In this document: in pieces, positions 55,380 to 64,000 of the stretch
Numbering within the stretch: position 1 is the stretch's first letter
Layout of the letters: the number at the start of each line of letters is the position of its first letter
Source: Metallyticus violacea
Taxonomy: Eukaryota; Arthropoda; Insecta; Mantodea; Metallyticidae
Assembly (NCBI GenBank): GCA_030762175.1
Contig: CM060841.1
Span: 5,591,501-5,655,500, forward strand
Direction: 5' to 3'
DNA: 64,000 bases
Notes under the pieces: model-generated
What the model was told of the DNA's origin: nothing
The model's database searches: none
What the model saw: the letters and a program-made list of their open reading frames with translations, nothing else
Made by a program: the position numbers and the translations under genes

Positions 55380-58300
55380 CATAGCATACAGTGTCTCTAT
55401 TTTTCTTTGTATTCTGTGGTTTGGAATTCCTAATGATAAGATCAATTTGCACATTTGACGCAACACCAAAACGCTTTGAAGAGCCCTCCATTTTGCGTTA
55501 TTATTGTAGATTGTTCATAATTTTGTTGCTATTAATAGCTCCCCACCGCCTCTATCACAAGTGTGGTCAGTGATCTATGTTCAGGAATTGTATAGTGGAG
55601 GTATAGAGCTGGCTAGAGACATCGCGTCAAAAATCGAATTTGATATTTTTTTTCTCCATAATTTAACTCCGTAATCCGGCTGTGATGGTCAAAATTCAAA
55701 ATTTTATTTCGTTTCATTGATCGATTTTAAGATTACGTCACATGAGTGAAATAGTCCATTTAAGTACTTTTATTTTTTAAAAGAAATTTATAAACGTTTT
55801 TGTAAGTTACACCATTGATTTTCTCTGCTTTTCACTCCAGAAAAAAAAAAACTCAGCAACTCTTTATACTTAAGAGCTCCAGTTAACATGCTTTGTAGTG
55901 GATTTTATGTTGCATAATTGTATACAGTTCAGTGCAGTCTCTTTTATGTGCAAGCCATGTGAGTGAAGTGGAGATTGTATTTTTATTTTCGTTTCCTGCT
56001 GCGAGCGTGTTTTTTGTGTAATTATTTCACGATTTTTAGGAAATACAATTTATTATTAACACAACTAACACAAAGAGTGTTTTAACAAAGCATTTAAATA
56101 AAGGTAACATAAACTACAAAAATATTTTATTGAACTTACTGATATTGTTTCAGATATTTTTCAAAGAACAAGTTGGAACGCCCTAAAGAGTATTTAAAAT
56201 ATATACACGCCAGACAAAGACAATACGTGTTTAAAAAGTGTATATTGCTATACCTTGCATGCTGAACTACTCCAATTATTCGCGTGGGAGGTGTAGTTAA
56301 TAAAAGAGTAAGACAGGGACGTTCTTTGTCGCTCACTCTTTTGAATATTTATATAGATAATGTCATCATAAAATAGAAAGGGAAACCTCCACCAGGAGTA
56401 GAAATGAACAAAAACAATAATAATACATAATACATAAAATGCAAAAAAATTTAATAACCTCGCCCCATCCTATCAAGTTCTGAGTGTCTAGTGTGATCAT
56501 TTTCCCTAAACAGTAATATGCAGCCAGCGTTGCCCCGTTACATTCATGCATCAAAGATTGGACAGAAAAGATTAATATTTCATGCTTCTCATATTGATAA
56601 AATATCTGGGAATTGCTCAATTATAAATAAAGAATAAAGTGTTTAGCACCACTTCCATATCCGATCTCTGTTAGCACTAAACATTGAGTGAAAGAGATTG
56701 CAGAGACGTGACAATGTTGCTTTCCTAAGCGAATGTTGACACACGTCATTCCTCAAGCGTAACATAAATAAGCAAGTGGGTAATCGTAATCTCGTCTTCA
56801 AGAAAAGGAGTCATGAAGGTATGTCCCATATTATTCATTTATATGCAGGTAAAATGAAAATTATATTTGGAAAAGTGCCCAATTTAAACTATTTTGGTAG
56901 CAATATTTCTTATAAATAAGACAAAGATAAAAGCACATATATTAAAGGATGTGTCAGACAATAAATACTATTAAAAATATACGAAATGCCACAAAACAAA
57001 ATTTTAAAATCCATGGCTATCCCCATTCAGTTATTTAGTCATTAAATCGTGGATAACAAAGAAGAAAAAGTTTAAGGAATTCAAGCAAATCAAATGAAGT
57101 TCTTAATACCTTTAAAGGGTTGCACTAAAAAGTAAGGTAGCTAATAACCAAATTAAGGAAGAATTGATACATTTTCAGCAAAGGACAGAATGGAATATTT
57201 AAAAAAAACGAAAGAAACATAGGAACAGATAACAATAATTTTCCAAAAATGACCCGCTGTGCAATCCCAAAAGGAACAGCAATATAGATATACCGAGAAA
57301 AATATTAACTTGAGGCCGGAACAGGTCATGACCCTTATCAATAACGGCGGAGAAAATGAAGAAAAATTGAAGGCAGTATTATTGGAAAAGGTAACCCAGT
57401 CTTTGCATGGCAAAACGTAACATAATTTGACCGAGAGTTTCGAAGAACCTTGTTTTGGGGAAGAAAGTATTTGAGTTTGAAAAGTTTGACACTGTAATAA
57501 CTTTCATTAAAGAGAATATTGTCGCTGTAACCTATGAGAATTGACATATTAAAAAATGATACTGATGTCATCTCTTTTTCTGCGTATCGTCCTGCTTTGA
57601 ATGGAGAGGTCCATTAGTTAGGTCTACGCAATACCCTGACTCCCTAGCCTTTTGGATTGGGGAAGCGTTTAAAGACCTTGATGTATTCAGCACCCATCGG
57701 CGATGTACAAACAAAGCGGGAGCGTGTGTTTAGTGCGTGTCAGCAAACCAGAGTGCAGTCAGGCGTGTTCATCAGAGTGCGTGATTCTGTGAGACGCAAG
57801 GCTGAAGGTTGTGAAAATGTCGGCTCTTTCTTTGACAGTTTGCACAGATAGAATAGAAATAGAGATATTCGGAATATTTTAATTCATCTTAGTAATGTAA
57901 CTTTCATAATTTATCGAAAAGGTTGGAATGTTAACTTCATGTTGCATTTTTGACCACGCAACCCACATTTCTGTTAGATATTGCGCAGTATATTTCACAG
58001 TGTTGTTCAATTTAAAATGTACAGAAACAAACGAGAAACAGAAACTTTGACAGTGGAAAAAACGAAAGACCAACAATATGATCGACTTCTTTGACATGTT
58101 TACAAGAAGATCCATATTTAAATGGGACCTTAGATGCACCTTCTTAAGAAATTAACTAATTACACAACTAGAAATTAAATGCCTATGAAAGATAAAAAGA
58201 AGGCTTCGGAATTTTTAAGCACTAAAATCAGAATGAAGTTATATTGGCATTGGATTGTAGACAACAGGTGGCCACGACTGCAAATCGTCATCTCCATTTA

Positions 58301-59242
58301 AGCCTGCCACTCGTCAATTCTTTTAAGCTTGCTGGGCGGAGGTTCATAGCCTGTATTTGACAGTACCTAACTTGGCTTTATTTCCTTAAGAATTACGATG
58401 TCTAATAATTAGTAATGGGAACCATATGGCAGTATCTGATAAGATATTTATCCTCATTGATGCCTAACAGTACAAAGTAAATTAACAATTATTATTATTA
58501 ATATTGGTAATTAAAAAGCGTCACTTATTTGTAATCTTGTCCTGCAAAAAAGGCAACTAATGGCTATATTTTTTACAAAATTTAATTTCTTTAATTTCTT
58601 ATCCTACAAAGAATAACTTTAAAGTTTGTATACTATATCTGTTTCGTGATTTCATCTGTTTTACTAATAGTAATGAGTGCGATTTTAAGTTTATGAATAT
58701 CAAATAACGTGGGTTTTACACTTATGTGATTTTCCCCCCACAAGCCGTGTGTTTGTATTTACAAAGTGTGATGACTACAAATTATTGAAGTCTATGTCAA
58801 TAATGGGGGTTTTAAAATGTTTGAAATATTCATAATAAGCCCATCAAGATCTGCTAACCATGTTCCACTATTCCCTGCTATATTTCGTTTTTTAAGTATC
58901 TGTTTTAGATATCTGTAAATTAGATTTTCCACAGTTTAAGAAGTTGGATCGTCGCCGAATTTTTGGGGATTTAATGTGCCCAGAGACTGATGCTGTAAAT
59001 GATACTATCATAGCAATATTCTGTTGTTGTATACTCGTATGTCGAGCTGATGGAAATATGCCCTACATATAGCGCTTTGGTTCAATTCACCTGACGTTTT
59101 AGGGGTCCCTCCCCTTTAATTGCTGTTATAAGAGTAGCTTTACGTTTTATATATCAATTCTAGATATTTCTCTTTAGCTCTTCCTTAGCCACTTAATTTC
59201 CGAGTATCCTTACATGGGCCTTAAGCCAACCGAATTGTACAA
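55380..59242. other. Unassigned AT-rich stretch
   Basis: Unassigned frames at 56136, 56366, 57153 and 57338 (minus) and 57657 (plus; GC-richer, 64 codons). The segment 55690-55760 resembles 14575-14640. No gene called. Confidence 0.35.
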
Positions 59243-59518
59243 ACCGCCACGGGTGACCGAGGTCGTTAAGGCGCGGACTCGTGAGCGAAAGTTCTGGGTT
59301 TCGAATCCCGCCAGGACCGTCCTCCCTGACTGCGGTTTTTCCAGGTTTTCCTCAGTCCTCATAAATGGCAAATGCCGGGTAGGTACCCTAAACTTAGTCC
59401 TGGAACGTTTCCTTCCTTAAAAACACTTTCCCAATATATCATTTCATCTCATGTATCATCAGTGTCCACCGTCTATGGTGCCTCAGTAGTAAAATCGGGC
59501 GTTAAGCACCATTAAAAA
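59243..59518 (+). mobile_element. SINE-B copy, near full length
   Basis: Head ACCGCCACGGGTGACCGAGG and GGGTTTCGAATCCCGCCAGG (one extra T in the B-box arm), body and tail GGGCGTTAAGCACC then an A run. The flanks AATTGTACAA (59233-59242) and AATTGTATAA (59519-59528) form a 10-bp target-site duplication with one change. Confidence 0.92.
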
Positions 59519-59528
59519 AATTGTATAA

Positions 59529-59922
59529 GTCAATAGAAATTTGTGAGTTTTTTTATTTCTTATTATTATGTATTATGTAACCATGGTAGCAATCTTCCTT
59601 AGTAGTGCTAAGGTAGCGTTACTATTTATGAGATCTATTGCTGTTCTTTCTGCTGCACTGAAATTTAGTTGGTCGATTTCTTCTTATCCCCTTCATTATG
59701 CTGTTTGATTTTTATCGTGTGGCCCGATATACTTTGTGCAGCTCCCACTTTTCTTTGAATTTTACCGCCACCCCATACGACAATGAACTGAAGTGTATTG
59801 TACATGACTATGGCTTCAAGATATTACTACAGAGCATTCCAGCGAACTAGAACCAATTCTGGGGTTTTTCCTGTAGGTAAGTGTGATAGAGTCGCGCGGA
59901 TACAACCACATAACTAACTTAC
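59529..59922. other. Spacer
   Basis: No supported feature. Confidence 0.4.
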
Positions 59923-60328
59923 TTACCAACTTTATGAAAGTAAGTGCTGAAACTTGTTGTTGTTCATACATTTTTGGCAAATCTTTTAAAAAAACTGTCC
60001 ATCACTCGCTGTAGTTCATATTGAGTAATGCTCGCAGTTCTCCCAGAGTATGTGGGTTTGTCTTTTGTCTTTTATAGGTGAATTTACCCATGGCACGGGT
60101 TTTGGTTGGGTGACCGAGTGGACCACAAATCCTTAATTAATAACTATCTCTGTGATAAATTAAAAAATACCGTACACAAGACAAACCCAAATGCCCTGGA
60201 AGAATTGAAACTAATATCCTCCAGTAGTTTATCATCGTAAACTACTGATAGTTTTTATAAATAATTGCCAAAAATGTATGGATAAATATGGTGGGCAGTT
60301 TTAGTATCATCTTTCATAAAGTTGGTAA
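59923..60328. mobile_element. Foldback of a DUF4817-type transposon 3' end
   Basis: The outer ends TTACCAACTTTATGAAAG and CTTTCATAAAGTTGGTAA mirror each other. The arms continue through CATACATTTTTGGCAA, GGGTTTGTCTTTTGTC and CCACAAATCCTTAATTAATA with moderate divergence. The left arm on the minus strand still encodes a transposase C-terminus (RSPNQNPCHG, then ELQRVMDSFFKRFAKNV and a Ser/Thr-rich end), homologous to the 29225-30115 element. The right arm is the inverted copy. To its right, 60395-60450 (GGCAAAACACTGCAAGTTGG) matches the 5' side of the same family (30045-30095), so the whole locus is a rearranged family member. Confidence 0.65.
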
Positions 60329-60450
60329 ATAATGCCTTGAAATACAGTTCTGGCAAATGTATTGTGTCAGCGTCATTGTAGATATGCCCACAGTGTCGCT
60401 CTCGCATATAGGCAAAACACTGCAAGTTGGTTCATAGTTAATTGGGTCGT

Positions 60451-61069
60451 TCTGTATTACGAAAACAATGAAACGTGCTGAATAAACCTCTATATAAAAA
60501 TCGTGTGTTAGGATACGATTTTTAAAAATTCGAGGCCACAGCCGAGACATAAACCATGCATCTTCAACTTATAGTGCCCAGTTCTTCATCTGTTATTTAG
60601 TGAATTGAGAAATTACTTGAATAAAAGACTTGTGTGAAAAAAATTACATTTCATGTAAATAAATCATCAAGTCTGGGCTACAAATGGATGATTTCGTGTT
60701 GCCCCTTAGGGTTAAATATCTGTAATGAGATTACCTTACAGGGTAGGCTGAAGATTACGATCGTTTCCTATCTCTAAACGTTAGTTGGTTATATTTGTGT
60801 TTTAGTACTGGTATCCAAGTATATCGATCTTAAGCAACTTTATGTATCCCCCTACTTAAATCGTCCAGAAAGTATGTGCACTTAAAAATGTACATAAGTT
60901 ATTCTCGTTTAAATTCGAAATAGAATCCCAAAAGTACAACCAATCAAATATAATAAAGATTTTTGTCCGCCTTACAACACTTCAATAACTGAGATATAAT
61001 AGTTTCCCCTCTTCTTTACCCCTTTGATAGTCATACCAATCAAAATGCTCCTTTAATTGCCTGGAAGTG
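60451..61069. other. Spacer
   Basis: No supported feature. Confidence 0.4.
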
Positions 61070-62354
61070 AATCCAGAATATTCGGGACTGGTGCTGCCAT
61101 CTGGTCAAACTTGCTTTGAGACTAATCACTGCTGTTACCCTGAAAATAGTTCCCTTCCACACGTATACACCGGTCCCAGCGAATCTGCTATTTTCTAAGT
61201 GCATCTTGGAAGTTATGTTCTTTGAGGGCGTTTAGCACAGACAGCGTTTCTTCTTGAATCCTCTCAATTGTGTCGAACGTCCTTTCAACTTGGTTTTCAC
61301 TTTGGGGAATAGAGCGAAGTCGCAGGGTACCAAATCAGGCGAGTACGGTGGGTAGGGACAACCGTCATGTTGTTTTTCGTCAAAAAGCTCCTGGTGAACA
61401 AGGAATTGTGACAGGACAAATTATCGTGATGCAACAGGCAGTTCCCTTGTCGCCAAAGTTCGGGCCGTCGTCTACGCACATTTTCACGGAGTTGTCGCGA
61501 AACGTCGCAGTAGTACGTGGAATTCACTGTTTGATTTGTAGGGACGAATTCTTATGCCCAATCCCCTTGGTATAAAACAAACAAACAAAAAAAAAAAACA
61601 GGAGCATGTTCTTGACTTTGCTCTTCACTTGTCTCCCTTTTTTGGTCGGGCTCTTCCACTGGGAGGATTGTTGTTTTGTCTCAGAGTCATAAGCTTACAT
61701 CCAGCTCTCGTCGCCGGTTATGATTCTCGACAAGAAGATTGGGGTCATCAGATACGCCCTGACGAAGCTCCGTGCAAACTTCAACACGCTGCACCTTCTG
61801 ATCAGCAGTCAGGATCCTTGGCATAAATTTTGCGACGACACGATGCATGCTCAATTCATCAGTTAAAATTCTTTGGCATGCCCCATTACCAATTCCCACT
61901 TCATAAGCAAGGTCTTCAATGGTTCGACGTTGATCCTCACGAACGAGGTGTTGAACTTTGGCAACAATGTCAGGCGTTGTGCAGCTGATGGACCTACAGG
62001 TGTGAGCATCGTCTGTATGGCCGGCCCTGAACCGAGCATGCCACTCAAACACACGTGTACGGTTCATGCTTTGTCCCCCAAATACTTGTTGAATCATTGC
62101 GAGAGTCTCCGTAGCATTTTTCCAGAGAGTTGCACAAAAGTTTATGCACACTGTAATCTTGGATCCATCATAAAATTGCCACACACAGAATATCATGAAA
62201 AGTACTATAGAATCTCAACACATCTACCCAGCTGCATGAAACTTTAAACACTCACTCATCAGATGTGCTAGTGTTGCTACCTAGCGGTACAAAACTCTAC
62301 TGCTACTACTGTGGAGATGGCAGCATAGTCCCGAATATTGTGGATACCACCTCG
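61070..62354 (-). mobile_element. Mariner element, left terminus eroded
   Basis: The right terminus read inward is CGAGGTGGTATCCACAATAT, then TCGGGACTATGCTGCCATCT, followed by TA at 62355-62356. The left side shows the inner part of the same repeat (TCCAGAATATTCGGGACTGG, TGCTGCCATCTGG from about 61071) but not the outermost CGAGG. The element abuts a SINE-B fragment that starts exactly at the flanking TA. Confidence 0.8.
61170..62190 (-). pseudogene. Mariner transposase, frameshifted, all three Asp codons readable
   Basis: The N-terminal half is open (61687-62196): CINFCATLWKNATETLAMIQ, VFEWHARFRAGHTDD, TIEDLAYEVGIGNGACQRIL, MHRVVAKFMPRIL. After a frameshift, ITGDESWM and a stop hold the first Asp (about 61710). 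KQQSSQWKSPTKK, TVNSTYYCDVSRQLREN and LLHHDN hold the second. PPYSPDLVPCDFALFPK, in yet another frame, holds the third, and the C-terminus FQDALRK, a stop, IRWDRCI completes it. At least three frameshifts and two stops prevent function, but residue-level preservation is the best of the mariners here. Confidence 0.82.
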
Positions 62355-62356
62355 TA

Positions 62357-62570
62357 CATGAAATAAAATGATAAATTGGGAAAGTATTTTTTTAAGAAAG
62401 GAAACGTCCGAGATCCAAGTTTAGGGTACCTCCCGGCATTTGCCATTTAAGAGGACTGAGGAAAACCTAGAAAAAACCTCAGTCAAGAAGGACGATCCTG
62501 GTGGAATTCGAACCCCAGACCTCCCACTCACGAATCCGCGTCTTAATGATCTTGGCCATTCGTGGCGGTC
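62357..62570 (-). mobile_element. SINE-B, 3' part missing beside a mariner
   Basis: Starts at CATGAAATAAAATGATAAAT and runs through AAACGTCCGAGATCCAAG, GGTACCTCCCGGCATTTGCC, GGACGATCCTGGTGGAATTC to the head GCCATTCGTGGCGG. The family normally has about 55 bp more on the left (GTGTTTAACG...GATGATA). These are absent, and the break coincides with the TA next to the mariner end. Confidence 0.88.
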
Positions 62571-64000
62571 ACAAACTGATGGGACTTATCTTCAGTTTGG
62601 CGTGGAATATTTCTACCAAATAGTGAATACATTCACTTTATATAAGAATGTTCATTTTGTTTAAGCTTCAGACCAGAAATTGAACTGGGTGTAAAATAAA
62701 GGTCCTAAGTTTGCTATAAGGAAACTGGCAAACTGCTAGAATTTATAAAAGATCGTGTACTCCTGAAGATGTAAGGAAGACAATAAATCAACACTAATAT
62801 ATAGAAACGTTATATTTATTTGTGATTCGTCATCTTAGATGTATCTCAATTGATTTGGCACCATTAGATAGTTCAGCTTCCAGGTGAATTTTGGCTTTAT
62901 ATTATTACTGAATGACTAAGTGATGCATAGAAAACGTTTGTTTAAGAACAGTATCGCACGATATGAATAAAGCAGCCAGCTACCTTCATTATAATGATAG
63001 AGACATTGCAAGAACAACCCTTAAAACAGTGGGATGATATTTGAAATCGGACGCCAACAGATGACCAGTTTTATGTTCGTTCATTCACATCTAGAAGCTC
63101 CAAAAATAAATTTATTTGATTACTCCAGGTAATCACTAAAAGGTTTAACGTACAGTGTGTTTACAATATATTTATATCGAAGTGGTTCTTCAATTTATAT
63201 TGACAATTGATTTAGATTGCAGATGGTATTTTAGAAATTTAGAAATTTACTAATGTGAATCAAATAGCTATGAATATACTTGAAGTTGCAGGTAGAAATC
63301 ATTAAATTATAGGGAAAAAATTCTCTCTCAGGACATTTATTCCAAATTGAAGTAACACGTGCATAGAGTGACGATTTGTTGAAGAACAGTGTCGTTTAAT
63401 TGTACCCGAGCAAGCAAACGCTAATTCTTAACGCTTTTCTGATTGACAGTCATCTCAATCTTGTTAACAGGTGCATAATGCGCTGTGTGCTTGTTTCTCT
63501 TGGCTACTACAGCATAAAGCGATCATGTGCATAAAATATATTTACAGTCTGTTTCTTACATGTCGGTGACACTTCGAAAATATAGAACAACATGGATATA
63601 CAAGAATCAGGTATTCGGTATTACAGTGGTAAATGTTCGCTTTTTAGTTAAAATTATAACGTTTTGGGTCCATGTAAAAAGCCCCTTTTAATATATATCA
63701 CATTAAACTTTGCTTAGAGATTTAACTATGAGCTGAGTGAAAGTTGATGATAAAGTGCTTAGCAATTTCTTCGTCACTTCATATACTTTTATTTATGAAA
63801 TAATTGGTTGGTTTTTCTTGAAATGTGACAATCTGTGTACCCACACTATTGTTCTTGTTATTGTTTTGTCAAGTCCCAGTGGGAGAATTTAATGAATTGA
63901 GGGTTTCACACTCAAGAGGGAAAGATAAATCAACCCAGTTTTCTTATGTCTTAAGAACTAAAAGCGTGAATTAACCTCCGATTTGGATAAAAATGGCATT
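62571..64000. other. AT-rich stretch, nothing recognised
   Basis: No frame, RNA or repeat I can support. Confidence 0.4.

Noticed and set aside
61270..62247. Plus-strand frames of 90-124 codons
   Set aside because: They are antisense shadows of the minus-strand mariner transposase.
1..64000. Bacterial, phage or plasmid origin with operons
   Set aside because: No dense gene packing and no ribosome-binding-site pattern. tRNA-derived SINEs, mariners and LINE tails are eukaryotic features.

Overview
The window looks like intergenic, repeat-dense DNA from a large arthropod genome, most likely an insect. It is AT-rich, has no operon-like packing, and carries no open frame that I recognise as an intact host gene. 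Every frame I can assign belongs to a transposable element, and all of those are broken. The arthropod call rests on several lineages of mariner/IS630-type DDE transposase remnants, tRNA-derived SINEs with clear A and B boxes, and LINE 3' ends with (ATT)n tails. I cannot name the species.

Two SINE families dominate. SINE-A (about 290 bp, with a head resembling tRNA-Arg-CCT) has seven copies, at 916, 2220, 9977, 13322, 20331, 22057 and 52648, plus one diverged relative near 31238. SINE-B (about 270-280 bp, with a tRNA-Ser/Leu-like head) has nine copies, at 4810, 8400, 17810, 24677, 35485, 37439, 47805, 59243 and 62357. Single tRNA-like elements of other kinds lie near 12781, 26926 and 36122, and an inverted pair lies at 39481-39766. 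Several copies keep target-site duplications, and some sit inside older elements, which gives relative ages.

DNA transposons, from left to right: an internally deleted mariner (2125-2742), a decayed mariner (3640-4746), a pogo/Tigger-like transposase tail (8862-9110), a DUF4817-type IS630 element (29225-30115), two related mariners (32754-33949 and 36640-37848), three more DUF4817-type remnants (42650-43145, 45600-46095, 51957-52330), a mariner foldback (52913-53803), a foldback of a transposase 3' end (59923-60328), and a mariner (61070-62354). Retroelement pieces are LINE C-terminal ends (11565-12340, 27885-28300, 41050-41411), a LINE 3' tail (15794-16200), an RTE-like RT tail (35140-35840), and a Penelope-like palindrome with a hammerhead-like motif (38894-39394).

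The most unusual feature is how often different element families appear as long inverted repeats: 10373-10694, 13738-14313, 38894-39394, 52913-53803, 54733-54988 and 59923-60328. Transcripts of these would fold into long hairpins. I found no gene cluster, CRISPR array, canonical tRNA or rRNA gene, or evidence of a new multi-gene system.
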